A DNA stretch of 64,000 nt from Xestospongia muta (Eukaryota; Porifera; Demospongiae; Haplosclerida; Petrosiidae), in assembly GCA_963693285.1 (NCBI GenBank), contig OY848917.1:25292745-25356744 (forward strand), read 5' to 3'. Each line of letters opens with the position of its first letter. The first letter of the stretch is position 1. Both the position numbers and the translations under genes were made by a program. This document shows positions 21,201 to 33,010 of the stretch, in pieces. Below the pieces are notes generated by a model. That model searched no databases. It saw only the letters and a program-made list of their open reading frames with translations, and had not been told where the DNA came from.

Positions 21201-24200
21201 CCCAGTTGCACATGCTTGGAAGTACTAAAGCCACATTAATAATAAATTCAAACAATTTCAATTATTTGTGACCTGATTTGCAAAAAGGGACCACTTCTTT
21301 CAAAATATTTGTGATCTGTTTTGTGAACAAACCACTGTTAAAACATCTCAAACATCTCAGTTTTATATACATACAGTTGCTATATAATCATAACTATTAT
21401 ATATGTATGCAAAAATGTTTTTTTTGATACATTTTAACAGTCGTTTTGTTAACAAATCAGGTCACAAATACTTTGACAGAAGTGGTCCCTTTTTGCAAAT
21501 CAGGCCACATTTTAATACATGTAGAAACAATGTAGCTTTGTATTTCTGCTTTCATTATGAATAAGAAATATGACGAATCATTTTAAAGCTTATTTAAATA
21601 ATTCACATCAAGCCAGAAAGGAAATATGTCTTATGTCAAAACTTTATAGTATAATTTCACAGTTAAAATAAATCTCAGTACAAATAGTACACATGGCATA
21701 TGTTAAAAAACATAACATTTATACAGCTATAATTAGTAAAAAAAAACTCACATCATCACCAATATTTGGATTTGCTTTTGCTAACAACAGACGTTCAGCA
21801 ATATCTTTATGTCCATTTACTGAGGCACAATGGAGGCTAGTCCAACCGTTCTAAATAAATATAAATACAACAATAAACACAACCTGGGATGTCTGAATAT
21901 TCCAAGATTGGTTAATGAGGAATAGAGGGTCCTGCTATCAATATGACTGGTGCAGATTGAATAAAATATTGCTCATGTTTTTCATGACATTATTATTAAA
22001 AAAAGGCATGACACCGTATCCTCTTAACAAATTATTGTGTCAGTCAAGAATCAACTTAAAAACAATGACAGGGGTGAAGTGTGTATTTTGATAACTGTTA
22101 TTCTGTCTATGACACTCCAAGAAAGTTTCTCGGTCCTCACCTGAAAGCATTAATACCATAGAGATTTAGCACAAAGTGAAAATCAACTGAACTTTTACCT
22201 GAGAAAATGAGAGTTCACTATGGGACAAGAGTATATTTCCAGACATAAAGGTACTGGATTATTAAACAAAGGTGTAACTATGGGGAGGCTAGAGTGGGCC
22301 TTCTCCTCCCCTGTCAAAATAATCTTGGCCCTTCAGTGCACATATGACTTCATGGTATGATGGCTTGGTAGGCAATAAACTATAGTTGATTATCTGCCAA
22401 GCCATCATACCATGAAGTCATACATGCACTGAAGGGCCAAGATTGATTTTGCTTGTTTTAACGACTGTTGATGCTCATGCTAGTACTGTTGTTGTGTTAG
22501 CATTTCTTTGTTTGATGTAAGTACTGTAACACAACGATTGTGTTCAGATGTTTCAACTACAACATAAAGGTTGCATAAATCATATTAAAATTCAAACACT
22601 TTTAAACCTTAAAACATATTCACATGTGAATATATCAATGAGTTAGACTTAGCAGGACTAGGAGAATGAATAGAGACCACAACAATTAACTTTATTAACT
22701 ATCATGCTAACCCTGTGTACTCTAGCTGGGCTTTCTGATGGTTCAGAGCTATATACCACAATTAATTTCCTCAGACTTCCCATGCCCCAGTCATTAATTA
22801 ATAGTAGCATGTGCTTCACACACAATCATGCCCATTGAATCTCATGATAGGAATTCCTTGGAATGCTATCGTTTCACTAACAAAAACAATTCAATCATAA
22901 TTCATCATGATCCATATTATTTTCTATCACCTATTCGTATAAAAATTAGTGCATTCCAGACTCATTCACATTACAATAGATCAATTCCAATGCCATGTTA
23001 TACCAATTATACAATTATTTTCTTTCTCTTTCACACATCCAGATGAAAAACAAGAGTACACAGTGTTAGTATGATAGCTAATAGCAAGTGGAACTTTATA
23101 TATTTCAATTTGTGCTAAATGGATATGGTTGTAACTGACATGGCTAAAACATCCAATGATCAACCTATCTTACAGAGATTGACAATTGTTGGTAGTACTC
23201 AATTGCTAAAAGCAAGAGCATCAAGACAATATAAAGCAATGAAAATATGAAAAGAAGAAGGTTAGTATATGAAGATTAAATTATCTAAAACGGAGATGCA
23301 AATGGACTTATTTAAATATGGAATTGGTGAATGCATTAGCTATTCACAACTGGCTACCATAGCTTATGTAATGTTTTATACACAAGCATCAACTGTTCTA
23401 TTTGAGCAAGTATTTTCACATGAAAGTGAAGCTACGAAAGGGAAGTTTAATAGTAAGCAGAGGAAAGGAAAAATTTACCCAGGAAATACAACCTTTACTA
23501 AATAAACAATTAGTTTTATCAGTTAATCTAATTGTAAATGATATAATTACACAAACCTAATTGCAAATAAACAGTGCACTTTGTTACAAATCAACATATA
23601 AGTATACTTACCTCATTTTTGAAATTTACATGTGCACCCATATGTAGAGCATTATTTACATCTTCTAGCTTTCCAGAAAGAGATGCAGTAATCAAACAGT
23701 CATTCTAAAAGAAACATCAAATCAAATAATACATATAATCTAACTAAATAATTATATAGCTTCATTAACAGCTATGCTGTCAGAAAACTAACCCCTATGA
23801 CATAGGAAAGGACAATCTAGAAACTGTAATGGAGCTAATTCGTTTTCATACATGAGATATATCGAGCTAGTGATATTGCAGTATATTCAATTAGGTCACT
23901 TGAGATTATCATAAGCTTAGCTATCATAATGATCTGGCTATAATGTGATGGCAGATTGAGTTACTGGTTTAAGAAAGTTCATCTGTCATCAGTTGAATTT
24001 TCATACATGATTGAATTAATAGATTACGTAATACTTAATTCAGACTCGTATGGTTGTGTCATCTTAAAAGATATTAGTGATGCCCACTGTATCTTGTTAG
24101 ACAGGCCAGTTCAATACAATATGTTGATCTTGATCGTAAGTGTAAGCATAATTATCACATTTGTTTGAAAGAAGTCTTATATAACTATAGATCTCTTCAA

Positions 24201-24611
24201 TAATAACTCCAATGCCTAGTTTAGAATTATTGGTCTCAGTCAAAGATACAGGAAGTGTTTCGTACTTTAATGTCGTCCTTTGAGACATGGTCACTAAAGC
24301 CTTGATCTTAAAACCTAAATTTTGGAGTCTTATTTACATGGCTTGATCTCTATTAAAACTATTCACTAAGTCTCATGATTGTCATAGTCTGACTTTAATT
24401 AAGAAAACGATAAAGTTATTGATAGCAATCTATTACATTTTGGGCCACTAGTTTGGTTGTAAGAACAGTATCTGACCCTCCCTTAAAGGTCAGGCGCACC
24501 TGATTATACTATACAAACATACATATACTAGATGGGAAAAAACTTTCCTGTAGTTGTATTAACCAAGTTGATCGATTCAGTATTGTTACTTACCAATTGC
24601 TCTTCATTCAT
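12215..24611 (-). CDS. Ankyrin-Roc/COR-like-death domain protein (1,307 aa, 18 exons)
   Basis: Exons, in minus-strand order: 24594-24611, 23612-23704, 21752-21850, 20818-20916, 20057-20155, 19434-19532, 18807-18905, 18316-18414, 17666-17764, 16983-17081, 16661-16733, 14173-16013, 13610-14054, 13518-13556, 13245-13286, 12947-13198, 12615-12665, 12215-12492. All junctions are GT-AG and all phases agree (3,924 coding bases). Residues about 7-325 are ankyrin repeats. Eight exons (3-10) are each exactly 99 bases, one 33-residue repeat apiece, for example TSLHCASWNGH. The large exon begins a Roc-type GTPase: P-loop GPPCVGKTS near residue 356, DSGGQPQF near 574 and a divergent GTYYDK in the G4 position near 664. 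A long Ser/Asp-rich insert separates P-loop and DSGGQ. A COR-like region follows. Residues 1115-1198 and 1216-1307 are death-fold domains (VTIVKDIEDWEILGIHLGV; KWRLIGQALNIG with VTW). The architecture resembles DAPK/Roco proteins without a kinase. It is probably a cytosolic sensor or scaffold; ligand and role are unknown. Confidence 0.85.
12780..12843. mobile_element. Perfect 50-bp palindrome with 7-bp flanking duplication
   Basis: Positions 12787-12836 equal their own reverse complement over all 50 bases (half-site starts CATGGATATTATAGACTAGT). The palindrome is directly flanked by ATGTAAC on both sides (12780-12786 and 12837-12843), as expected from an insertion with a 7-base target duplication. 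It lies in an intron between the exons for the two death domains. It may be a minimal fold-back element. Confidence 0.65.
16014..16660. other. Intron of the ankyrin-Roc gene, nothing else seen
   Basis: Separates the last ankyrin exon from the Roc exon. No conserved frame, repeat or element recognised. Confidence 0.6.
21268..21508. mobile_element. MITE-like element with about 77-bp inverted repeats
   Basis: The left arm 21268-21344 and the right arm 21432-21508 are inverted copies with few mismatches (GTGACCTGATTTGCAAAAAG at one end). Within each arm the motif gtgacctgatttg recurs about 45 bases further in. The loop is about 87 bases with no frame. It lies in the intron between ankyrin exons 3 and 4. 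Flanking ATTT on both sides may be a target duplication. Confidence 0.7.
22315..22451. mobile_element. Long fold-back repeat (about 60-bp arms)
   Basis: Left arm 22315-22375 and right arm 22389-22451 are inverted, sharing for example CATGGTATGATGGCTTGG and its complement, with a loop of only about 13 bases. It has no coding capacity. It is intronic in the ankyrin-Roc gene. Confidence 0.65.
23269..23505 (+). pseudogene. Possible hAT transposase C-terminal relic
   Basis: A 78-codon plus-strand frame inside intron 2 of the ankyrin-Roc gene contains YTQASTVLFEQVFSHESEAT. That resembles the hAT dimerisation motif (Ala-Thr-Ser-x-x-x-E-R-x-F-S). The match is partial (Gln-Val replaces Arg-Val), and no catalytic part is seen nearby. 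A chance frame is possible. Confidence 0.3.
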
Positions 24612-24959
24612 TCTATTCACTAGTAGATAGGCTATAAGAAGTGAAATCAATCGACAGAAAGCCCTTGAACCATAGCCGTAGCAATCTTATTAATAATTCA
24701 TATTACAATAAAAACAATTACGATATTTCTTTAACATAATACCGTATAGCTCCAAATTTTCAAGATTTTCGTAATTATAACAAATTGTTCTCGCTTAGCC
24801 TATATCTACGGAAGCCTACTCTCATTTTGCTTACTTCTTTAGCTAAGTATCACTTTACTTAGTGGTTTATGTCATTTTTTCCACTCAACTGAACTTAAAT
24901 GTTAAACCATTGGTCATCTAGTTGGCAATAAGTGGTTCTAAGATTGCTTTGAACCATGT

Positions 24960-25205
24960 TGTGTGTCACAGGGAAAATGTTCACCTTACAATGTTTGGAA
25001 AATGGATGGCTAACATTAGTTGTAGTATTTTCACTAGTTAAAAACTACCAATTACCAATTAATATAGTATTGTTGTTTCTTTGATGGTATTTTAGCACTC
25101 TTTACTAGAATCAATGTAGAAAATAATTTGTTTTTCAGACAATTGGTTTTATGTATTTTTATGTTGGTTATTAACTTACACTAATCCAATGATTGCACTA
25201 ATTAT
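24960..25205. repeat. Direct repeat, copy 1 (about 240 bp)
   Basis: About 85-90 percent similar by eye to 25361-25600. Shared strings include gtagtattgttgtttctttg-type blocks and atgttggttattaacttaca. The copies are separated by about 155 bases of TA-rich sequence. No frame. Confidence 0.65.
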
Positions 25206-25360
25206 TATTATTAATAATTTAGTTATTTACTATATATGTGTATGCGTGTGTATATATGTCCCACCTGCACATACCCACCAAGCTATATATATATAAATAT
25301 ATATTGGATACATTGTTTTGATAATATTCATGATTTGAATTAACTTAAAGCATTCTTATT

Positions 25361-25600
25361 AGTGGATCACAGGGAAATTTTCACTTTTTAACGTTTGGAA
25401 AATGGATGGTTTACATTAGATGCTATATTTTCCATTAGTTAAAAATTACCAATTAATGTAGTATTGTTGTTTCTTTGATGGTATTTTACCACTCTTTATT
25501 AGAATCAATGTAGAAAATAACTTGTTTTACAGACAATTTTTTTTGTGTGTTTTTATGTTGGTTATTAACTTACACTAATCCAATGATTGTCCTTAGTTTT
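25361..25600. repeat. Direct repeat, copy 2 (about 240 bp)
   Basis: Second copy of 24960-25205. It abuts the GC-rich island that starts at about 25606. Confidence 0.65.
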
Positions 25601-25605
25601 AGTTA

Positions 25606-26110
25606 TTTAAACAGGCTTTTGTTCACCGATGTCGATAATTAGTTCACAATAGTCGTTAATGAGATTCATAGTGCTTCACTGGCTCGCCCCACAAGACCCT
25701 GAAGACAAAATCGCTAGTAGATATAAAAAAAACCAAGACAACCTTGGATAGGTTGTGTTGTGGACCAGGGTCTACGATGCATCTAAATTGACCTCTGAGA
25801 TGGTTACCAGCATACTCGTAAGAGTATCCGAAAGGCGGACTAGGATACGGCTGGTAGTTTCCCTTTAAACGTGACGAGGTCCTGAGCATAGCGGTCCCGG
25901 TTTAGTAATGACAATGATTTCCCCGAAGCTCGAAACCCAGTACGGCTGGTTTGAAGTTAGGGCGAAGTTCCAGCCAGGATTATCTCGTCTTCGGACGATG
26001 GTTACCAAGCCACTGTGGCGGTCCTAGCTAGCAATAGCAGGGAATCCTGGAGCCTAAGTGGAAGCCTCAGTGGATGTGAGTCACGAAAGATCGTTTGGGC
26101 AACACAACAT
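25606..26110. other. GC-rich island of unknown origin
   Basis: About 500 bases with clearly higher GC than the rest of the window and sharp borders, for example a switch to poly-A/T-rich DNA at 26111. No long frame is present; the longest is 77 codons with no known motif. A tRNA-like pair of weak internal promoter boxes is visible on the plus strand: GAGCATAGCGGT at 25884-25895 (A box, 10 of 12) and AGCTCGAAACC at 25927-25937 (B box, 9 of 11), 31 bases apart. A SINE-like element, an RNA gene or foreign DNA are all possible. Confidence 0.35.
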
Positions 26111-26578
26111 TTTTTATAAATTTATTCAATAAAAACACATAACACTGCAATTGTAATAAATCCATCATATATACATTACCTATAAAATACATGGTACAAA
26201 ATAAGTGGAATATTTATTATTGTATTTATAATATGAACCGTTTCATTTATATCATGAAAACAATGAAAGTTTCAATACATTTTTTGTGTGTGTATGTCGA
26301 GAATGACCACTATCAGTGTTATAACTCTGGCTAAGAATGAGCTAAACAAAAATGGTTTGTACCATTCAAAAGGCATAACAAGTCCACAAATGTTTCAAAA
26401 AGCTGGAGTGCTAACTTGATAGAAACATCGCAAACGAGAAATCCCATATAAAGTAAATGGATTCTTTGCATTTCACAATGAGACCGTCATTTAAAATCAA
26501 CAAGCATGATGTTTACGGGTGGAATATGCCCATTCCACTTGCATTTTAGAAAGTATATTGTTGCTAAAAAGACTAGCC

Positions 26579-26667
26579 CTACATAGCTCCATTAATAATA
26601 TTGTTGTCTACATCTACTGGAACGTCTGATTTTGTGACTTGCTTCTGTCGTATCAATGTGAATAGCT
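26579..26667 (-). CDS. Candidate terminal exon, unassigned
   Basis: After TTATTGTAG (acceptor) the minus strand reads ELFTLIRQKQVTKSDVPVDV and on to a stop at 26579, 29 codons in all. The composition looks coding. A possible upstream piece with donor GTGAGA lies at about 27235-27265 and would join in phase to give MMRMQELFT. Both are short, so the gene is only suggested. Family unknown. Confidence 0.3.
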
Positions 26668-27409
26668 CTACAATAATATAACATTATTCATGCATTGCTA
26701 CAAATATTTACCATTGCTTAAACATAACAGTTATAATAGAAACATTATGACTAAAAGAGTGTGCACTGAATGTGTGATGAAGTCATTGAGCTCGATTTTG
26801 AAGATTACGAGTGTGATATCCTGCCTCAGTTAATAACTTAATAATATTCATAAGTTGGTTTTGTATTTAAATCATTTGTTTTTGTATTTCAGTCAGATAG
26901 AGAGCGAGTGAGGTTCAGTATTTACTTTGTCATTTATTACTATTATTTGAGTCATTGTTTTGTGGAGTAATTATTGTTTGATGTTATTTACCATTTTTTG
27001 TTTGACTGTGAGTTTTTGTTGCGACTGCTTCCGTGCCAGTCATTTTAACGAGTTTATAGATATGAGGACTTCTTTCCTGGAAGAGATGAAGAATTTGGTG
27101 TTAATAATAAAATGAAATTGATAGTGAAATTGACAATGAAAATGATCATGGATTTTGGTAATGATGATACTTTATATAAATGTAAACAAACACACTTTCA
27201 ATTATAGCTATAATAGGGTTTCTTACTCTCACCTTGCATTCTCATCATTACTGACAGATGATTCTATATAAGCTATAATAATATTTAAAGCAATAACTCA
27301 TTCTTATTTGTACAAATGTTCTAAACAAATTTATTGTGTTACACTTTCATCATCTCTTATATTTCCTAATACTGACTGCATAGGCTCAAGGTTTTCTTTA
27401 CCTTCTTCT

Positions 27410-27990
27410 ACCATTCCCACAGCTGCTACTATAGATTCAGCTCTATGTTCTACTATGCATACCATGCATCTCCTACTATTCCTCCTATGGCACTGTATTT
27501 CCATGTATACAACTCTTACTGGTACTCTTTCTACTCTTCCCATTGCTACTATAAATACAGCTTCTCCTATCATTGTCATTACTAAACAAAGCTTCTCACA
27601 CTACTATAAATACAGCTTCTCTTTCTACTCCTCCTATACTACTGTTACTACATATTATAACGTCTCCTCCTACTGCTATTATAAATACAGCTTTTTTTCT
27701 CACTCTCACTACTGTTATAAACATGGCTTCTCCATTACTATTATAAACACAGACTCTCTTTCTATTCGTACCGCCATTTCTATTACTACTATAAATATGG
27801 TACCAACTGTAGGCTCTCCTCCACCTAATTCCATTCCTGATACTCCAATATATATACAATTAGATACAGGTCCATTTTCTACACCTCCCGCTGTTATTCT
27901 TAGTAATTCTTATACCTACTCCTCTTACATCTGTTTTAAATACTACCTCTGTTCCTACTGTCCCTGCTACCATTCCCAATTCTATTAATA
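27410..27990. repeat. Degenerate minisatellite
   Basis: A loose tandem array built on TACTATAAATACAGCTTCTC-like units (near 27546, 27602, 27675, 27713, 27743, 27785), rich in Tyr/Ser/Thr codons in every frame. The long frames on both strands here are by-products of the repeat. Period varies from about 30 to 75 bases. Confidence 0.55.
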
Positions 27991-28369
27991 TTACCTCTAC
28001 CATAGGCAGATCAAACAAAAGAGGCCAAAGGTAATGAAATGAAATACATGATATTTAATGGCCCACGGACACAGTCCACATGCATAGAGTATATAGACCT
28101 TACTCCAGAAGTAAAATGGGCATCACATGTTGATAGTAATTGAAAGCAAAGGTCTGACAAAAACATACTGAGACATTATCTCTGGAGTAGAGTCACCTTC
28201 CAGATTGATTTTCATATTCAGGTAATAGTTTTTAGTTGCTTCTCAAGCTTCTTTTAAAAGTAACTTCTCAGGTTTCTTTTAATTTTATGATCCCAAAAAT
28301 CTAATCTCATGACTATTTCATGCACTGTGTCTGTGGTCCCTTACTTATTGTACTTTACAGATCTGACAA

Positions 28370-29770
28370 TCTACCATGGACAACTGAACTTACTCCTGTG
28401 GTGGTACCAGCGTTCACACAGCCAATGGCCAATTACAGCAATGACTTCCTCACTCTTATAAATCTTCTTCTTTTTCTTACAGAAACTGTAATTGAGATGA
28501 TCATATACACAACTGCCTGTATGGGGAAGAAAAGTATTCGTGTTGGACAATTTAAAGTTCACAGTTGGTGCAATCAAAGCATTTATTAGATTTAACAATT
28601 CAAATGGATTTGGTAAAGCTTCCATCAATTTATGACTATTGGAAAGTTGATTCTCATCACAACTACTCTCCTATCACATATTGTACATCTAGAGATTGAT
28701 TTCAGCAGATACTTGCAGGTAGTGGAAAACAAAACTCTTTATCATCTGGCCTGGAGAAGATGTTTACAATCAACTGGGAAAAGTCTGACTAGTTTTAGAC
28801 TATATTGCTGAGAGGTTTTTGTACTTGTATAACACTAGCAGAGACTGTCCAGTCAATGAGGCTATGGTATCGTATATTGAGGATCCTCAATGAAGCCATA
28901 TCTTCTGAAAAAGCCATTAAACATGACTTCAAAGTGTTGATGAGGGCTGACTTGAATAATGGATATGTTTCAACTGTATGTAGGAAAAGGGAAAGAGAAG
29001 GTTTTAGAGGCAAGAGTGGTTAGAGATCTCACAAGAAAACTGGCAAGAAAAATCACCAAATCTATTGTGACAATGTCTTCATAGGAATCAAACTGTTTCA
29101 GTCTCTTCAAATGACATTTATGCATGTGGAACCATTTGCTCAGATAGATGGCTCTTTCCACAAGATTTCAAACCCTACAAAAAAGGATTATCATCAAGGA
29201 TAAGTACAAACTAAAGCAAAATGAAATACTTGTTCTTGCAATATGACAAGACACAAAACTTGTCAGTGCTCTCTCCACCAATTGTGACCCCACAAAATTG
29301 TTTCAGTCATAGGAAAACAACATAATGGAGAGAAACATCAAGTATCATGTCTATAACTTATTGCTGAATATAATAAAAATATGGGTAGCGTCAACAAAAA
29401 AAAACAACTTAGGCAATACCACCACATACGAGTAAACTGTTCCAAATATTATAAGTACCTGGCTATTATAAATGCTTTTATGTAGTACTAGCTCAATCCT
29501 AATCATGTGATAAACCATATCATGGATTTCAGGATGGAGTTATCTATACTGCTTGTAGTGCAAGCCACTTTCCAAAAAAACTGACAGCATTCATCACAGT
29601 TGCCATTACTGCCAGACAGAACTAAAAAAACGAACTGACACTCAATGGTACTATGAGAATAGTCTCATGTAGCCAGCCCCTCCTCCTGCAGGAAAGGAGG
29701 ATGTCATACAGGCAAAAGTGATGACTATTTTTTAGTCTACCACAGATACTTTGTACCAACTTAGCCTGTT
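28370..29770 (+). pseudogene. piggyBac-type transposase relic, copy A
   Basis: Successive piggyBac landmarks appear on the plus strand in shifting frames. First comes WTTELTPVVVPAFTQP at 28376, then LPSIYDYWKVDSHHNYSPIT (28611 on, corresponding to the P-x-I-x-x-Y-W region), VNEAMV near 28855 and FKVLMRADLNNGYVS near 28935. HQIYCDN follows near 29055, and a C-terminal CHYC cysteine motif sits near 29600-29611 with KKRTDTQWYYE. Many frameshifts and stops make it dead. The part from 29077 onward is shared with the tandem duplication and recurs at 32257. Confidence 0.7.
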
Positions 29771-31317
29771 ACTATAATTATACAAACGCTAACTAACCGA
29801 GATATACAGTTATGCCTATTAACATTTTTCTGTATTTCTATTCAACTTTGTACTTGTAACTACTTCATACAATTATTAATTATACTAAAATCATACCACA
29901 ATGATATCATACCTTTCAATTTTGTGACCTCTCATAGAGTCCTCTTGTGTTTATTCAATTAATCTGCTACATAATTATAGAGGTGGATATTTGTTTTGTG
30001 GTAAGAAAATAGGTCTTCATACACACAAGTAAAAGACAGCATATGTACATAATCACAAGCAAAATATATCTCGTGATTTCCAGTTCGTCCACGCAATTAA
30101 TAGCACAGGCAATACCATACATGCCATTGACATTATATAATTAATTTAGATAGTTAATGAATATTCTTAATTGTTTGTGCTACTTGATGCAATTGCCATC
30201 CATGCTATCTTGTTTGCATTCTTTGTATTGGACTGATATTAACCATCCCTACATTTACTTCATTTTTTGAAAACATTTTTATTTACTTGTTTGCTTTTTG
30301 TAATGTAAGTGTTTTGATAGTCAATACTGAAAGTTGTAGCATGATATCATGCAATGAAGTTCCATGTTTAACCAGCTCACAAAAAATGTTCTTACATATT
30401 GTGATATAGATTAATTATTCACAAGAAAATGACTTCCTAAGAGTAGCTCTTGATAGTAAACTGCTGAAATCACTAGTTTTGTTTCTGAAGCGCTCAAAAT
30501 GAGACCTACAAAAGGCCATTCTTCATAGTTAAGCACATTACCTTTGTGAATATAGTGTCCAAACTGTTTATGCTTATTGAGTTATGATGAACTATAAAGC
30601 AGAGGCGAAGGTAGAGGAGACAGAAAGATGAACAAATCTAGCATTTGACCAGTTTTGATTGAGTTATTCATCAGTGGACAATCTGGGCCATCCCTACATA
30701 CACACTGCTACTGCGTACCAGATACATGTGTTGCTGATTGAACAGTATAGTTAATACTGATTTAAGTATATCACAACTTAATTACATGCATCGGTGTATA
30801 TAGTATTATGTTAAATTATCTTCCAACTTCTCCTCACAAACTGCATTATACTATTTCAAATAAACATACACAATACATTCCAAACATAATACAATAATTA
30901 ATAGTACATTTGATGTAACCTAAATCATGATCATTTTAAAAACTGAGTTAGGTCGGGTCTGCCTATAGCTATGTACTCACACAAAGAGAAAAATGAGTGG
31001 CAGAAAAGTACAAAGATTATACTTACCATGGTCTAAACTATTACTTAAAACATGTGGTACCCTAGTAAGAGAAATGAACACTTGTATTGTGGTCTGAATT
31101 AACCAAATTTCAACTTGTCTGCTGACAAAGAATAAAAATTAAGAAGGAGTTGGGTGTTGAATCTATAGGGTAATCCCAATACAAATGTTATGATAATTAT
31201 GACATCATCACTTCCTTAACTTTTATGGTTTAGGGAATGAATATCTGTACATCTTGTCTCTCCCCGGCTGTAGATTAGTACTCAGACCCTCCAAGTAAAT
31301 TTTTTTGCTTGGGTCCG

Positions 31318-31323
31318 TATATA
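31318..31323 (+). promoter_or_regulatory. TATA box of death-domain gene A
   Basis: TATATA in the context GTCCGTATATAGGAG, 57 bases before the start codon of the death-domain gene. Identical in copy B (34543-34548). Confidence 0.45.
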
Positions 31324-31374
31324 GGAGAAGAGGGCTTGGCTATTTTGTGACTTAGAAGAAAACTACTAGCAATC

Positions 31375-31854
31375 ATGTCAGGTAAATCAAGAAATACATA
31401 ATCTTTTGATTTGATAATTTGGCATATCATGTCGCTTGTAGTCTTGCGTTGCCGACCCTCGGCAAAGCCAGACTATGTCACTTGCTAGTCAAAGACTTAT
31501 TGCCTTGTCTTGATAGGGAACAATATTATGAAGATAGTAAAGTTGCCACCAGATATTGGAGATCTATTAATAGTTCTGGCTGAGATTCAATTCAAATGGT
31601 CTTCAATAGGAATGGCACTAAACGTTCCTGAACAAGGTTTACAATATCAGCCTAGTCAAAACATCGAGAAGTTACAAACCACTCTTCAAACATGGATTAA
31701 TGGCAATGGAAAATACAGTCCAGTTACATGGGAAGAACTTATAGATGCCATTGAAGGTCCAATCGTTGGCAATCAGAGAGTTGCTGATGCAATACGAGAT
31801 TATTTGCGTAAAGATAAAACATACAAAAAGTATATGGAAAGACTTCAAAAGTAG
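31375..31854 (+). CDS. Stand-alone death-domain protein, copy A
   Basis: A two-exon model is best. Exon 1 is 31375-31381 (ATG TCA G, then donor GTAAAT), and exon 2 is 31517-31854, after acceptor TTGATAG. The protein starts MSGNNIMKIVKLPP, is 114 residues long and consists almost wholly of one death-fold domain. Core signatures are FKWSSIGMALNVP, LQTTLQTW and VTWEELIDAIEGP. The same pattern (KW-x-x-IG-x-ALN ... VTW ... AIE) is in the last exon of the ankyrin-Roc protein at 12215-12492. With no other domain it could be an adaptor or a decoy in death-domain assemblies. A single-exon model starting at the internal ATG (31535) is the alternative. Confidence 0.65.
31440..31474. repeat. Stem-loop in intron of death-domain gene A
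   Basis: AGTCTTGCGTTGCCGA and TCGGCAAAGCCAGACT form an imperfect inverted repeat around CCC. It lies wholly in the 135-base intron and is repeated at 34665-34699 in copy B. It may be a tiny MITE remnant. Confidence 0.5.
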
Positions 31855-32256
31855 ACGGACTTTTGACATCTATTAACGATAATGTTTATAACTATACATG
31901 GCAATGTTGTTTTTTTAATTTCTGAAATTTACATACTTGTAGTTGGTTTATAAAAATCTTTTGTGTAGTGGGAGGTTACCAGATAACAAAATTCATAGTG
32001 TTAGTAAACCAATGTCATCAATCACGTGACATTGATTGCCAAATGAATGCAATTATAACTTATAGCTCTAGCGATGTATTTTTCTGAAATCAGCCCATAA
32101 GCAAAGAAGGGAAATACACTAGCAAGCTGATAAAGAAAGTTATAAAAGTTTAAATTTTCTGATACTTGATTAAAATCCACTAACAGGCTTATAACTGTTA
32201 AGAGAGACTTACTAGTATGTTAACAAGAATATTCAAAGTTGTTAATACCTTTACGT

Positions 32257-33010
32257 GTCTTCATAGGAATCAAACTTTCTCAGTCTCATCTTCAAAATGA
32301 TATCTATGCACGAGGAACCATCTGCTCACATTGAAACCCCTTTCCATAAGATTTTATACCCTATATAAAAGAAGCCTTAGGATTATCATCAAGGAGAGAG
32401 TACAAACTAATAAAGCAAGATGAGCAACTAGTTCTGGGAAAACACAAAACCTGTCAGTGATCTCTCCAACAATTTTGACCACACAAAATTTTTCAGTCAC
32501 AAAAAAAATGAAGAAAGACGTCAAGTATCATATCCTCAGCTTATCGCTGAATATAATAAAATTATGGTTGGCATCAATAAAAACGACCAGCTTAGGTAAT
32601 ACTACCATATATAAATAAAATACTCCAGGTACGTATTATAAGTACCAGTTTTGGTTTATTTTAGATTTACCTATTACTAATGCTTTCATATTGTGCCAGC
32701 TTGATCCTAATAACATGATTAAGCACATCAACGATTTCAGGATGGAATTGTCCAAACTGCTTGTGGGAGACTATATAAAAAGTTGAAATACAACCACCAG
32801 CTACAAGGATTTGGTTCTAACACTTCCCAAAAAAACTGATAGCAGTTATTGCAAGTGCCATTACTGTGAGACATGCCCAAAGAAAAGAATAGCCACTCAT
32901 CAATGGAGCTGTGAGAAGAGTCTCGCATAGCCAGCCCCTCCCCCTGAAGGAAAGAAGGGTGTCATACAGGCAAAAGTGATGACTACTTTCTAGTCTACCA
33001 CAGACACTTT
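32257..33010 (+). pseudogene. piggyBac-type transposase relic, copy B
   Basis: Duplicate of the 3-prime part of the relic at 28370-29770, starting exactly at the duplication border. The Cys motif equivalent lies near 32845-32870. It is heavily frameshifted and has diverged from copy A independently. Confidence 0.65.

Larger units (their letters stand above)
29077..32252 (+). repeat. Tandem segmental duplication, unit A (3.2 kb)
   Basis: Unit A begins at the string tcttcataggaatcaaac inside a piggyBac relic and ends at ttaatacctttac. Unit B repeats the same order immediately after. Identity is uneven. The first half is visibly diverged. From about 30,665 onward only a handful of differences are seen over some 1.5 kb. 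Confidence 0.85.

Noticed and set aside
12215..24611. Assignment as DAPK orthologue
   Set aside because: Ankyrin-Roc-COR-death order is shared with DAPK1, but there is no kinase exon upstream of 24611 in phase and two death-fold domains instead of one. So only a family-level description is given.
25606..26110. rRNA gene fragment
   Set aside because: The GC content first suggested rDNA, but none of the conserved large- or small-subunit rRNA strings I know are present.
27308..27988. 226-codon plus-strand frame (and overlapping minus-strand frames)
   Set aside because: It is a by-product of the degenerate TACTATAAATACAGC minisatellite: composition is Ser/Tyr/Thr-only, frames are open on both strands, and no domain or splice sites appear.
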